DNA of 64,000 nucleotides from Lachnospiraceae bacterium GAM79 (lineage in GTDB: Bacteria; Bacillota; Clostridia; Lachnospirales; Lachnospiraceae). The translations under genes were made by a program, and so were the position numbers. The notes beneath the pieces are model-generated. The model did no database searches. It saw nothing but the letters and a program-made list of their open reading frames with translations, and was not told the origin of the DNA. This document shows, piece after piece, positions 44,004-53,667 of the stretch. The DNA is taken from NCBI GenBank assembly GCA_020735665.1, contig CP085928.1:2896833-2960832 (forward strand), given 5' to 3'. Each line of letters starts with the position of its first letter. Position 1 is the first letter of the stretch.

Positions 44004-45200
44004 TTATTCTTGTAGTAACCAATCGGCTATATCGTGAATTTCAATTCCTTCATAGCTATATTGAGGATGTTTGGTTCTGGCAATAATCATTTTCGGATAA
44101 GCATCTCGAATCTGAAGCAGAGGAGAGCATTCTCTCTCAAATGTTTCCTGCATGGAAATGTTGTCGCTGACCTGAATATAAAACTTCTCGCTACCTTTCT
44201 GAGCAACAAAGTCGATTTCCTTTTGATAGAGCTTGCCAACATAAACATCATATCCACGGCGAAGAAGCTCGATGCAAACGATGTTTTCATATACTCTGCC
44301 ATAATCTATATTTCTGCTTCCGAGTATTGCATATCGAATACCGCTGTCACACAAATAGAACTTTTCAGAGCTTTCAAGGTATTTCTTACCTCGGATATCG
44401 TATCTCTTAATATCATAAAATACAAAAGCATTGCACAAATATTTAATGTACTTGCCGATGGTTACATGATTGGTTGGAGTCTCATTTGCTGTTAGTAGCT
44501 GACTGACCTTATTAGGAGAAGTCAGGTTGCTGATATTATCCATAAGGAATTCGCTCAGATGTTGTAAAACTAAAGTGTCAGGGAGAGCATATTTCTGTAC
44601 CAAATCCCTTGTAACAATAGTTTCGTAGACCTCTTTGATATAGTTTGTTCTGTCTTTTTCGGTTCTATAAGCATAGGAACCTGCTAAACCGCCCTTGATA
44701 GCGTACTCATCGAAGAGCTTATCTTTGTCATTAATATCATCATAAAATTGGCAATATTCCTGGAAACTGAAAGGAAACACATGAATTTCGATATAGCGTC
44801 CGGTAAACAGCGTTGCCAGATCTGCACTCAACAGGAAAGCATTAGAGCCTGTTACATAGATGTCGTATTTTCCCTTAGAGTACAGGCTATTGATTGCCAG
44901 CTCAAACTTGGGACACATCTGAACCTCGTCTACAAACAGGTAGTTCGTTTTATCTTTCTGATAATGTTCTTCCACATAGGCGTGTAAGGCATGGTATTCC
45001 CTGATTTCTTCATATGCTAAATCCATGAAGTCAATGAAGATAATATTGATGTTTTCAAAGTTGCTCTTCAGATACGTAATATACGCCTGCATTAGTTTGG
45101 ACTTACCAGATCGACGAATACCAGTGATGATCTTGATGTCAGGAGTGCCATTCAGTTCAATGATTCTATCGAGATATTTTGCTCTCGTGATTGTCTTCAT
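44004..45200 (-). CDS. AAA ATPase with DUF4143 domain
   Basis: Protein of about 398 residues. The N-terminal AAA_14 ATPase has Walker A GIRRSGKSKL (about residues 26-35), Walker B NYLFVDEVQMCP (about 82) and sensor VTGSNAFLLS (about 113). The C-terminal DUF4143 domain (about 200-360) ends in a nuclease-like KEIDFVAQKGSEKFYIQV pattern (Asp, Gln/Lys spacing). These ATPases are common accessory genes of unknown role. The start MKTITRAKYLDRII follows GGGTGAC; the frame is open further upstream to 45290. Confidence 0.88.
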   Translation of the reverse strand: MKTITRAKYLDRIIELNGTPDIKIITGIRRSGKSKLMQAYITYLKSNFENINIIFIDFMDLAYEEIREYHALHAYVEEHYQKDKTNYLFVDEVQMCPKFELAINSLYSKGKYDIYVTGSNAFLLSADLATLFTGRYIEIHVFPFSFQEYCQFYDDINDKDKLFDEYAIKGGLAGSYAYRTEKDRTNYIKEVYETIVTRDLVQKYALPDTLVLQHLSEFLMDNISNLTSPNKVSQLLTANETPTNHVTIGKYIKYLCNAFVFYDIKRYDIRGKKYLESSEKFYLCDSGIRYAILGSRNIDYGRVYENIVCIELLRRGYDVYVGKLYQKEIDFVAQKGSEKFYIQVSDNISMQETFERECSPLLQIRDAYPKMIIARTKHPQYSYEGIEIHDIADWLLQE

Positions 45201-45209
45201 ATAGTCACC

Positions 45210-45334
45210 CACTTTCAAAAATTGAATTTTTTTCATTTCTCGAAACCGCCTCGTTGTACTTAGTATACTGTCTGCTAATAGTATATGCAAGATGTCACTT
45301 TCAAAAACACAAATTTTTTTATTTTTTGAAAGTG
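45210..45334 (-). promoter_or_regulatory. Three copies of CACTTTCAAAAA around the ATPase leader
   Basis: CACTTTCAAAAA occurs at 45210-45221 and 45296-45307, and its complement TTTTTGAAAGTG at 45323-45334. The last two form a perfect inverted repeat; the first is next to the ribosome site of the ATPase. Repeated operator or RNA-recognition elements are inferred. The stretch 45335-45400 shows no gene. Confidence 0.55.
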
Positions 45335-45400
45335 GAAACTATGTAAAAGCAACCCGAAGACTGTCCCAGGCATGAACAACTCATTTTTGATGTTAAATTA

Positions 45401-45537
45401 TCAAATTTTCAAGGAATCTTCAGCATCCACCCACATCTGCATAGTTCCATCAAGATATAGAGTAACATATATCCGGCAGATGTATAAATGTCAATGCTGT
45501 TGTGGTACATGTTGTATTCTGCGTAAATGGTATTCAT
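45401..45537 (-). pseudogene. Broken DUF6061 gene
   Basis: Reading the minus strand from 45537 gives MNTIYAEYNMYHNSIDIYTS, AGYML, matching the start of the intact gene at 55591. It then jumps, in another frame, to LYLDGTMQMWVDAEDSL, the matching end, with about 30 middle residues deleted. Confidence 0.78.
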
Positions 45538-45571
45538 GTTGTGTCACCTTTAAATTAATAAAAATATAGAA

Positions 45572-45766
45572 GCATTTCAATCAGTTCACCATGTCGTTTT
45601 TATTTTGTGTTATACTGTTTTTATAGGATTTTCTTTCCCTTGTATTTTCCCTTATCAGAGTTCGTAAATCAGTATGGGAAGATATAACATAAGGGAAAGC
45701 TCACCTGCGATAAACTTAGTATTTTCAAAGGCTTGAGAGATATTTGATAATAAAATATAACAGTTA
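45572..45766 (-). repeat. Hairpin-forming element, inverted partner of 55335-55539
   Basis: Shares CAGTTCACCATGTCGTT, TTTCTTTCCCTT, ACTTAGTATTTTCAA and AATATAACAGTT with the reverse complement of 55335-55539. Its centre folds with CTTTCCCTT paired to AAGGGAAAG. In both places it lies just upstream of a DUF6061 gene. The promoter of the next regulator must lie in or after it. Confidence 0.72.
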
Positions 45767-45865
45767 AAATTGTTTCGTGGAAAATATCCAATACTGTGAT
45801 GTTATAAAAACAATATCTACTCTGATATTAAATATATATAGTTAATAAAGAGAGGTGCATATGCT

Positions 45866-46555
45866 ATGCCAGGTATACTCGTGGTTGAAGATGATGAAAA
45901 TTTAAATCGTGGAATTGCATTCTCATTGAAAAAATCCGGATATGAGGTTTTTTCGGCAGAATCAGTGAAAAAAGCGAAAAGAATTGCAAGTGATAATAAT
46001 GTGGATGTTATCATTTGTGATGTGAATCTTCCGGATGGGAATGGACTGGAATTTGTAAGGTGGATGAGATGCAATTATAATACATACATTATTTGTCTTA
46101 CAGCACTGGATCAGGAGATGGATCAGGTTATGGGATATGAAGCAGGGGCAGATGATTATATTACAAAGCCGTTTAGTCTTTCGGTACTTCTTTTGAAAAT
46201 AGAAGCACATTTCCGTCGAAGACAGGAGAAAACGGAAGCCGGAAAGATGATTTCGGGAGATATCGTATTTATCGCAGGAGAAATGAAAGTCCTGATAAAG
46301 AATCGTGAAATCAGTCTGACAAAAACGGAGTTGAAAATGCTGACTTTTTTTCTTCAGAATCCGAAAAAGATTCTTTCAAAAACACAAATATTGGAAAATG
46401 TGTTTGATCTGGAAGGGGATTTTGTGGATGAAAATACAATCGCTGTCAATATCAGAAGACTCCGTGAGAAAATCGAAGACAATCCGGCTGCATCGGTCTA
46501 TATAAAGAATATCAGAGGTCTTGGGTATATATGGAATCAGGAGGTAAGGCAGTGA
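45866..46555 (+). CDS. OmpR-family response regulator
   Basis: Response regulator of 229 residues. Receiver: VVEDDEN, phospho-acceptor in VIICDVNLPDGNG (Asp about residue 52), CLTAL, YITKPF. Winged helix with SLTKTELKMLTFFLQNPKKI and AVNIRRLREKIEDNP, ending GLGYIW. GAGAGG lies ten bases before the ATG. Its stop overlaps the kinase GTG start (GTGA). It begins a second two-component/ABC module, probably for resistance to a cell-envelope peptide. Confidence 0.9.
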   Translation: MPGILVVEDDENLNRGIAFSLKKSGYEVFSAESVKKAKRIASDNNVDVIICDVNLPDGNGLEFVRWMRCNYNTYIICLTALDQEMDQVMGYEAGADDYITKPFSLSVLLLKIEAHFRRRQEKTEAGKMISGDIVFIAGEMKVLIKNREISLTKTELKMLTFFLQNPKKILSKTQILENVFDLEGDFVDENTIAVNIRRLREKIEDNPAASVYIKNIRGLGYIWNQEVRQ

Positions 46556-47796
46556 CAAAGAGATATCGCAAGAAGATTACAGTAGTGCTCTCCTTGGTAT
46601 TGTCTGTCATAATATTGTTTGCAATATTAAATTGCGTTACCACGTATGTGTTTTATGAAGATTATAAATATAAAATGAATCTTATGACAGACATTGCTGC
46701 AAAGGAAGAATTTTCCGGGCTGGATGCTGTTTCGGAATTGCTTAAGGATAAAGATATTGAAACCAATGAACGGGGAAGGCAATTATTGGAGCAATATGGA
46801 TACTGGGGAAATAAAGGGAGTGCATTTTATTTGCAATTCCGGCATCAGGTTATGGTGACCGGTGCTGTAAGCACTGTGATATGCGTGCTTCTTTTGACTT
46901 TTTTACTTTATTGGAAGAAAAAAGAAGATGCGTGTCATCAGAAAATTTTAGACCAGTTGGAAGAAATTCTGATCAGATTCCGTGAAAATAAATTTGATGA
47001 TTTACTGAAAACGGAAAATTATGTAGAACTGGAAAAATTGAATGACCAGCTTGAAGCAATCGGACATCATATTCAGTTGATAAAGGAAGAAGCAAGGGCA
47101 GAAAAGGAGAACACGAAAGAAATGGTTTCTGATATTTCTCACCAGTTAAAGACACCGGTTGCAGCTTTGGATACATGTTTTAGTGTGCTGATGCAGAATG
47201 ACTTAAGTGCTACAGAACAGGAGGAGTTTCGTATCCGTTGTCGGAGTGCTCTGGATGGACTGGAGACATTATTGCAATCGCTTCTTGAAATATCCAAGAT
47301 GGAAACTGGACTGATTCAGATTAATAAGAAAAAACTTCCGCTTATGGATACTGTCATATCTGCTGTGAACCGCACTTATCCTAAAGCGGATGAGAAAGAA
47401 ATTGAATTCGTTTTTGACTATGAGAAAGAGCTGGAAACATGCACGATTATGCAGGATAAAAGGTGGCTTGGTGAAGCTGTGATCAACGTTCTGGATAATG
47501 CGGTCAAGTACAGTCCGGGTGGTTCAAAAATATTTATCCGGTTACAAAAAAGAAACGATCTTGTAAGAATGGAAATTGAGGATCAGGGAATTGGTATTCC
47601 GCAGAATGAGTATCATAAAATTTTTCAACGATTTTACAGAGGAAGTTCCAAGGAGGTTATGGAAAAGAGTGGTACAGGAATCGGACTTTTTCTATCGAGA
47701 GAAATTATCGAAAAACACGCAGGTACGATTACGGTAACCTCCGGCAAAAAGAAAAAAGGAAGCACGTTTGTGATTCAATTACCATATGTTGGTTAA
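46552..47796 (+). CDS. Sensor histidine kinase
   Basis: Membrane kinase of about 414 residues, with helices at about 8-30 and 103-125 around a small extracellular sensor. H box MVSDISHQLKTPVAAL (His about residue 196), N box INVLDNAVKYSP, G1 DQGIGIP, then GTGIGLFLSREI and a terminal GSTFVIQLP. The GTG 46552 start has AGGAGGTAAGG upstream; an ATG at 46531 precedes that site. Translation is coupled to the regulator. Confidence 0.9.
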   Translation: MTKRYRKKITVVLSLVLSVIILFAILNCVTTYVFYEDYKYKMNLMTDIAAKEEFSGLDAVSELLKDKDIETNERGRQLLEQYGYWGNKGSAFYLQFRHQVMVTGAVSTVICVLLLTFLLYWKKKEDACHQKILDQLEEILIRFRENKFDDLLKTENYVELEKLNDQLEAIGHHIQLIKEEARAEKENTKEMVSDISHQLKTPVAALDTCFSVLMQNDLSATEQEEFRIRCRSALDGLETLLQSLLEISKMETGLIQINKKKLPLMDTVISAVNRTYPKADEKEIEFVFDYEKELETCTIMQDKRWLGEAVINVLDNAVKYSPGGSKIFIRLQKRNDLVRMEIEDQGIGIPQNEYHKIFQRFYRGSSKEVMEKSGTGIGLFLSREIIEKHAGTITVTSGKKKKGSTFVIQLPYVG

Positions 47797-47805
47797 ATTT
47801 TAAGT

Positions 47806-47848
47806 GAGCAGAACCCTTACAATTCTGTAAGAGTTCTGCTCGTTTTTT
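47806..47848 (+). terminator. Terminator after the second-module kinase
   Basis: A 16-position stem GAGCAGAACCCTTACA (47806-47821) with TGTAAGAGTTCTGCTC (47826-47841), one mismatch, and a TTTTTT tail (47843-47848). It separates the regulator-kinase pair from the transporter genes, which probably have their own regulated promoter. Confidence 0.88.
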
Positions 47849-47932
47849 GAAAGTGAAATGAAAGATTGTCCTGATACAATTAGGATGTAGGTTGAAAAGG
47901 TACGCTTTACAGAATTGAAAAGGAGGCAACAC

Positions 47933-48607
47933 ATGAGTGTGATATTAGAAACCAAGCAGCTTTGTAAGTTTTATGGCGCAGGTGAGAATCAGGTCAAGGC
48001 GGTCAATCAGGTGGACATTCAGATTGAGCAGGGGGAATTTGTCGCAATTGTTGGAAAGTCAGGTTCCGGTAAAAGTACATTACTTCATATGCTAGGAGGG
48101 CTTGATACCCCGACAAAAGGCAGTGTTACTTTAGCAGGGAAAGATCTATACAGGATGAATGAAGATGCCCTTGCTGTTTTCCGCAGAAGAAAAATCGGAT
48201 TTGTTTTTCAGGCATTTAATCTGGTTTCATCTGTTAATGTCTGGGAAAATATTGTACTGCCACTGGGGCTGGATGGAAGAAAAGTGGATGAAGCGTATGT
48301 AAATGATATCATTGCAACTTTGGGAATTGAAAAGAGGATTTACAATCTGCCAAATCAGTTATCCGGAGGACAGCAACAGAGAGTAGCAATTGCAAGAGCA
48401 CTGGTGAATCGTCCGGAAATTATATTTGCAGATGAGCCGACAGGAAATCTTGATTCCAAGACCAGTGATGAGGTAATCGCCCTGCTTAAGATGACAGCAA
48501 AAAAATATGGACAAACAATTGTAATGATTACCCATGATGACGAAATTGCACAGGTCGCTGACCGTATTCTGGTGATTGAGGACGGACAGGTGGTGGATTT
48601 TAGATGA
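47933..48607 (+). CDS. MacB/LolD-type ABC transporter, ATP-binding protein
   Basis: ATPase of about 224 residues: Walker A GKSGSGKST (about residues 39-47), Q-loop FVFQAFNLV, signature LSGGQQQRVAIARA, Walker B IIFADEPTGNLDSKT and H-loop ITHDD. ATG 47933 follows GGAGG. It overlaps the permease by four bases (ATGA). Its partner permease has a stop codon, so the pair may be inactive. Confidence 0.92.
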   Translation: MSVILETKQLCKFYGAGENQVKAVNQVDIQIEQGEFVAIVGKSGSGKSTLLHMLGGLDTPTKGSVTLAGKDLYRMNEDALAVFRRRKIGFVFQAFNLVSSVNVWENIVLPLGLDGRKVDEAYVNDIIATLGIEKRIYNLPNQLSGGQQQRVAIARALVNRPEIIFADEPTGNLDSKTSDEVIALLKMTAKKYGQTIVMITHDDEIAQVADRILVIEDGQVVDFR

Positions 48608-51048
48608 AGACAATAAGCAGGATTGCATATAGCAATGACAAAAAGAACAAGACAAGAAGTATACTGATTATGATGTCCATATGTCTGACTACGATGCTGC
48701 TTGTGATTATCAGTACTGTGGGAAATGGAATGATCCGTTTACAGAAAAGTCAGGCGGCAGGCTCATATGGAAGCAATTATGGTTTGTTTGTCGCAGCAGA
48801 TGCCTTGCAGTTAAAGGACGTACGCCGCCGTGCAGAAATAGATGCAATAGGAATTATGTGTACAGAAGGCATAATTAAAGGCAACGAAAACGGTGGTTTT
48901 GTCTGCATGGATGAGACTGCAAGAAAAATGCTTCCCTATAATAAGGAATATGAGTTAAAGGAAGGAAAGTATCCGGGGGGAACGCAGGAAATTGCCGCAG
49001 GAAGAGCATTTTTTAGTGAAATGGGATATGATGATGTAAAGGTCGGAGATACGGTTACACTGGATTACCGTGCAGGGATGCGGTCAGAATATAAGCCGGA
49101 AGAATTTGTTGTCAGCGGAATCCTATATGACCGGGATGAGTATACCATCGAGGCATCTTATGTTGCTTTCGGGTCACAGGAGTTTTATGATGAGCACGTC
49201 GCAGAGAATGACAGACAGTATAATATTTATTTTACTTTAAATGATTCTGCAAATGTATCTATGAATAATATTGATTCGGTTATAAGGCAGATTGCAGCAG
49301 CTTGTGGGATCGAAGAAAAAAACGTTATTGTCAATGATCTCTATTTGCAATGGGTCTTGCAGCCGAGTTATGAAACGATTGCGGTATGCGGGGTTTTGAT
49401 TCTTGCAATTGTACTTTTCTCTGTTGTGGTCATTTATAATATTTTTCAGGTCGGTATTGCCAACAAGATACAGGAGTATGGAAAAATCAAGGCTCTGGGA
49501 GCGACAAAAAAGCAGATGAAACAACTGATCTTCAGAGAGGGCATTTTTTTGACATTTTTTTCAATACCGGTTGGATTGCTTTTTGGCTTTCTGATTGCAA
49601 AATGCGGTTTTAACTGGCTGGTAGAACAGGGGAACCTTGTATCAACCGGAACTGGTTCTATGGGTGTTCAAAATCAGCAGGTGCCTCTGTTTTCCCTGCC
49701 TGTTATGCTTCTCTGTATTTTCGTATCATTTCTTACCGTTGCTTTGGCACTGCGTAAACCAATGAAAATTGTTTCACGGATTTCACCTATCGAAGCAACA
49801 CGGTATTTAGAAAATGCAGAAACACAAAAAAAAGGAAAACGAAATGGCAGAAAAAATGTCACCGTGTTTTCTATGGCAATGGCAAATGTAACGGGTAATC
49901 CCAAAAGAACTATTGGTACTATCCTCACAATGGGTTTTTCTTGCGTATTGTTTGTGATTATCTCTAATTATGTGGGGAATATTGACACGGAGCATGAAGC
50001 ACGTCTTTCCGTTAATTATGGACAATTTGAACTGCAGCTTGACTATTCTGCTGAGTATGATGAAAGATATCCGGAGAATAATCTGGATACGATTCTGACG
50101 GATGATCCATTGAATGATTCGCTGATTGAAGAAATCAAAAGCATTCCGGGAGTAACAGATGTCATGACGAGAGAGATTGTCTCTGTAAATCTGAACGGAA
50201 CAAGATTTCCGGCTACTATTGTGAGTAAAAAGGATTTTGATTTTATGCGCCAAGAAGGGGATATTGGCTCTATGGACTATGATCAGGCGGTAAAGAATGG
50301 TGATATTTTCTTTGGTTGGTTGGCGTGGATGGAACAAGATGGATATGCTCCGGGTGAATCCATTGCATTTGACTTTGAGAATGGAAGTGGAACCTATACC
50401 TAGCAGGGAAAGATTGCAGGATCTTTTGTAAGTGCGGACACTTATCTTGTCATTCCGAAAGGTGTATATCGTTCCATGAATCCGAGAGGAACAGCCTATG
50501 GCTATCTGTGGGTGGACTGTGATAAAAAAGATGTGGCATCTGTAGAACAAAGTCTGAATACTTTGATTTCTAATACTTCGCATATAAAAATGGATACTTA
50601 TCATGCGCAGTTACAATCTGCCGAATTTGCAAGCAGCATGATGAAGCTTGGCTGTTATCTGTTTATGGCTATTGTAGGACTCATCGGGTTTATGAATATG
50701 GCGAATACCATGATCATGAATATTACGACAAAAAAGCAGGAATATGGTGTATTACAGGCTGTGGGCATGACAAATAAACAATTAAATTTATGCCTGCAGT
50801 TACAGGGACTGATTTTTACGGTTGGCACCATATGCGTAGCTTTGATCATTGGTCTGCCGCTCGGCTATGCACTTTTTTCCTATGCAAAACATATGGGAAT
50901 ATTTGGAATAAATATCTATCATGTTCCAATCGTACCAATTTTTATTATGATTTTTTTGGTCGGTCTGTTGCAGATTGTACTTTCCTGCGTTTTAAGCAGT
51001 AATCTGAAAAAGGAAACGCTGGTTGAAAGAATAAGGTATCAGGGATAG
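48604..51048 (+). pseudogene. FtsX-type ABC permease interrupted by an in-frame UAG
   Basis: One continuous frame of 815 codons is broken only by TAG at 50401-50403, after GSGTYT; the same frame resumes at once with QGKIAGSFVSADTYLVIPKG and runs to 51048. The upstream part has a first helix, an extracellular domain, and an FtsX domain (about 255-395, IFQVGIANKIQEYGKIKALG). The part after the stop holds the second FtsX domain (NITTKKQEYGVLQAVGMTNK). A single base change (for example TTG to TAG) explains it. Recoding is possible but unsupported. Confidence 0.85.
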
Positions 51049-51053
51049 CAAGT

Positions 51054-51092
51054 AACCAAGCTGTCACTCGGGCAATGAGTGACAGCTTGGTT
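51054..51092 (+). terminator. Perfect 16-bp hairpin after the permease
   Basis: AACCAAGCTGTCACTC (51054-51069) pairs perfectly with GAGTGACAGCTTGGTT (51077-51092) across a 7-base loop. The T tract is short (TTT within the arm end), so efficiency is uncertain. Confidence 0.7.
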
Positions 51093-51116
51093 TGCAAGTA
51101 TACGTCAAAAGATTCT

Positions 51117-51305
51117 ATGGAGAATATTATGCGCATCTTCATATGAGTGTCGGAAATGAGAAAGGTGAAGTGTTTGGAGGGCATCTGAACAGAGCTGTCG
51201 TGAGTGCAACCTGTGAAATGGTAATTACGGTCATTGATGGAAAAGTTGACAGAGTTTATGATGAAGAAATAGGGCTTAATGTATTTAAGTTTGATTAGAT
51301 GCGTT
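51117..51305 (+). pseudogene. PCC-domain gene end, right copy of the 189-bp direct repeat
   Basis: Same PCC/DUF296 end as at 43642-43830, with three base differences giving A to V and T to I changes and one silent change. The frame runs from upstream junk (ATG 51092) to 51298. As at the left copy, the first half of the domain is missing. Confidence 0.8.
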
Positions 51306-51360
51306 CTTATGATATTATATTTCATGTATTCAAACAAAGTAGGAAAGAGGTAAATACACC

Positions 51361-51741
51361 ATGAATTTGAAAAAAGTTCATCATATTGCCATTATTGGGA
51401 GCAACTATGAGCAATCAAAGCATTTTTATGTGGATCTATTAGGTTTTTCTATTATTCGAGAAAATTACAGACCAGAACGTGATGATTACAAAATTGATCT
51501 TCAACTCGATGAGATGGAATTAGAACTTTTTATCATTAAAAATTGTCCGAAGCGCCCCAGTTATCCAGAAGCTTACGGTCTCCGGCATCTTGCCTTTGCT
51601 GTAGACTCGGTCGATAATACCGTAAGGGAATTGAATAAAAGGGGCATCATAACTGAGCCGATTAGACTTGATATTTACACAGGTAAAAGAATGACATTCT
51701 TTTATGACCCTGACAATCTACCATTGGAAATTCACGAATAA
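51361..51741 (+). CDS. VOC-family (glyoxalase-like) protein
   Basis: Protein of 126 residues with the two beta-alpha-beta-beta-beta units of the vicinal oxygen chelate fold. KKVHHIAIIGSNYEQSKHFY supplies the first metal His, GLRHLAFAVDSVDNTV the second, and LPLEIHE the terminal Glu. It resembles the GloA2/SMU1112-like subgroup; the substrate is unknown. AAGAGG lies upstream of the ATG. Confidence 0.87.
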   Translation: MNLKKVHHIAIIGSNYEQSKHFYVDLLGFSIIRENYRPERDDYKIDLQLDEMELELFIIKNCPKRPSYPEAYGLRHLAFAVDSVDNTVRELNKRGIITEPIRLDIYTGKRMTFFYDPDNLPLEIHE

Positions 51742-51812
51742 AGTATTGCAGTTAAAAGATGTGCCCTGTTTTGGACTGTGATTTTATAACTTCAAGTTTG
51801 CAGAACTGACCC

Positions 51813-51848
51813 AAAAGAGCTCGAAGGAGCTCTTTTTGCTTTTTTATA
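51813..51848 (+). terminator. Terminator after the VOC gene
   Basis: AAAAGAGCTC (51813-51822), GAAG loop, GAGCTCTTTT (51827-51836), then a T-rich tail. Confidence 0.88.
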
Positions 51849-51961
51849 ATAGTATCATTATGGTATAATAGAGACAATAAAATCGGAATTTAACGCACAT
51901 CTAAAAAACGAGAATTCACAAAAACGTAGCCATAAAATGGTGATGAAAGGACGTATAACTT

Positions 51962-52594
51962 ATGAGTAAAAAAGTATTTGTTTTGGTACACGATTACTGG
52001 CATCACGATGATTCCATCAAGCCTATGATGAACTATCTGTTTAACGCAGATTATGAAGTAACATTCACAAAGAATCCAAATGATTATTTCAAGGGGCAGT
52101 TTGATTTGTTTTTGTCTTTCAAAGATCCTATTGAAAATGATCAGATTCCTACTCCAATCTGGTGTGATGAAAAATGGACGGAGAAATTTCTGAATGATAT
52201 TCAGAATGGTATGGGAACGATTATGCTTCACGCATCACTTACTGATTACACAGAAAATCACGCAATCCTCACAAATGTTGTAAGAAGTAACTTTATCACT
52301 CATCCCGAACAATGTCCGCTTACTGTAAAACCGATAGCAGAACATCCGATTATTGAAGGCATTGGCAAATTCACATTCCCTGATTTTGACGAACATTATG
52401 TAATGAAAATGATTCCGAATGCTGATACAACGATTCTTGCAGAAACCGTTTCAAAGAACGGCGTTCAGCCTGCTGTATGGATTCACACCTATGGCAAGGG
52501 AAAAATCTGCTGTATCGTTCCTGCACACACTACCCAAAATCTGACCTGTGAACCATTTGTCAAACTTGTAAAGAATGCTATTGATTGGGTTTAA
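51962..52594 (+). CDS. ThuA-like domain protein
   Basis: Protein of 210 residues resembling the ThuA fold (class I glutamine-amidotransferase-like, linked to sugar use). It begins VFVLVHDYWHHDDSIKPMMN and has FDLFLSFKDPI, GTIMLHASLTDYTENH, then AEHPIIEGIGKFTFPDFDEH and the terminal PAVWIHTYGKGKICCIVPAH typical of ThuA. No signal peptide. It appears to be a lone cargo gene of unknown substrate. Confidence 0.72.
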   Translation: MSKKVFVLVHDYWHHDDSIKPMMNYLFNADYEVTFTKNPNDYFKGQFDLFLSFKDPIENDQIPTPIWCDEKWTEKFLNDIQNGMGTIMLHASLTDYTENHAILTNVVRSNFITHPEQCPLTVKPIAEHPIIEGIGKFTFPDFDEHYVMKMIPNADTTILAETVSKNGVQPAVWIHTYGKGKICCIVPAHTTQNLTCEPFVKLVKNAIDWV

Positions 52595-52671
52595 TAGCAT
52601 TAATAGAGCGTCAAATTCCAGTTTGGAGAATTGAGAAAATCGGAATTTTATGAAATGTTAAGAGAAAGCTA

Positions 52672-53001
52672 ATGAGAATGATGGTAGAAAAAAAGAAATC
52701 AATAGCATTAATTATTATTTTACTTACAATTGTTGTTATTTTTATTTGTGGTCGATATTATTTTGCACACAATAAAAGTTATAAAAATGAGGCAATTGAA
52801 AAAGGAGATTATATATATCTTAATGGAGTAAGATATTCTCAAACATCGAAACTGGAAAATTATAAAATATCAAATGTGGTAATTTGTACATCTGACAGTG
52901 GGAGAAAATTATATGAGATAGAAGAATATCCTGATTATGAATATATCGCGGGATATTATGCATGGGACGGCGTAATATATAAAAAAGATGAAACAGATTG
53001 A
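52672..53001 (+). CDS. Small membrane-anchored protein of unknown function
   Basis: A 109-residue protein with one N-terminal helix (about 10-30, SIALIIILLTIVVIFICG) and an outside domain of about 75 residues (EAIEKGDYIYLNGVRYSQTS). The helix plus a short beta-rich domain resembles the protein at 53962. The true start may be any of three close Met codons (52672, 52678, 52681). No family is recognised. Confidence 0.62.
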   Translation: MRMMVEKKKSIALIIILLTIVVIFICGRYYFAHNKSYKNEAIEKGDYIYLNGVRYSQTSKLENYKISNVVICTSDSGRKLYEIEEYPDYEYIAGYYAWDGVIYKKDETD

Positions 53002-53027
53002 TAACTTCCCGTTTATGAGGATAAAAG

Positions 53028-53471
53028 ATGAAAATTATAGAAATCACAGAAAGTAAAAAACAATATCTTGAGTTGCTCTTATTGGCAGATGAGCAGGAAA
53101 ATATGATAGATCGCTATCTTAATAAAGGCAGAATGTATGTGTTAGATGATAATGGGATTAAATGCGAGTGCGTCGTTACCAATGAAGGAAATGGAGTGCT
53201 TGAAATAAAAAATATTGCGACTGCTCCGGAATATCAAGGGAAAGGATATGCAAAAGCCCTGATTGATTTTATTGTTGAGAAATACGGAGAACAATATGCT
53301 ATTCTGCAAGTAGGAACAGGAGATAGCCCACTTACAATACCATTTTATGAAAAATGTGGTTTTGTCCGTTCGCGTATCATTCCCCATTTTTTTACAGAAA
53401 ATTACGATCATCCAATATACGAAGATGGAATACAATTGGTGGATATGGTATATTTGCAAAGAAAGCTATAA
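53028..53471 (+). CDS. GNAT-family N-acetyltransferase
   Basis: Protein of 147 residues. The acetyl-CoA motif A reads IKNIATAPEYQGKGYAKALI (about 63-82), followed by IPFYEKCGFVRSRIIPHFF, typical of GNAT enzymes. The acceptor is unknown. Starts 26 bases after the preceding small membrane gene, possibly co-transcribed. Confidence 0.88.
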   Translation: MKIIEITESKKQYLELLLLADEQENMIDRYLNKGRMYVLDDNGIKCECVVTNEGNGVLEIKNIATAPEYQGKGYAKALIDFIVEKYGEQYAILQVGTGDSPLTIPFYEKCGFVRSRIIPHFFTENYDHPIYEDGIQLVDMVYLQRKL

Positions 53472-53505
53472 AGAAACATGTTCTAATAATCCGTTGACAT
53501 TTTAA

Positions 53506-53667
53506 AATTGCCGTGGGTATACATATGCACATACCTATATTGAGTACATAGAAACAACCTATGGTTGGAATGCTGTTTTGAACATTATACAGAGCGGGGA
53601 TTATGAAGCGGTCTTTAGAAAATCGAAACGGGATATATACGCTGAATGGGTAGCGTGCGTGATATAA
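53506..53667 (+). pseudogene. C-terminal remnant, peptidase-MA-like pattern
   Basis: An open frame with no start reads GYTYAHTYIEYIETTYGWNA, VLNIIQSGDYEAVFRKSKRD, IYAEWVACVI and a stop. The YGW, gdYE and EW pattern looks like the end of a metallopeptidase (peptidase MA) domain. The upstream frame is closed by a stop at 53503. Identity is tentative. Confidence 0.5.

Noticed and set aside
50401..50403. Programmed UAG recoding (for example pyrrolysine)
   Set aside because: No sign of a pyrrolysine system in the window and other genes here end normally in UAG; a point mutation is simpler.
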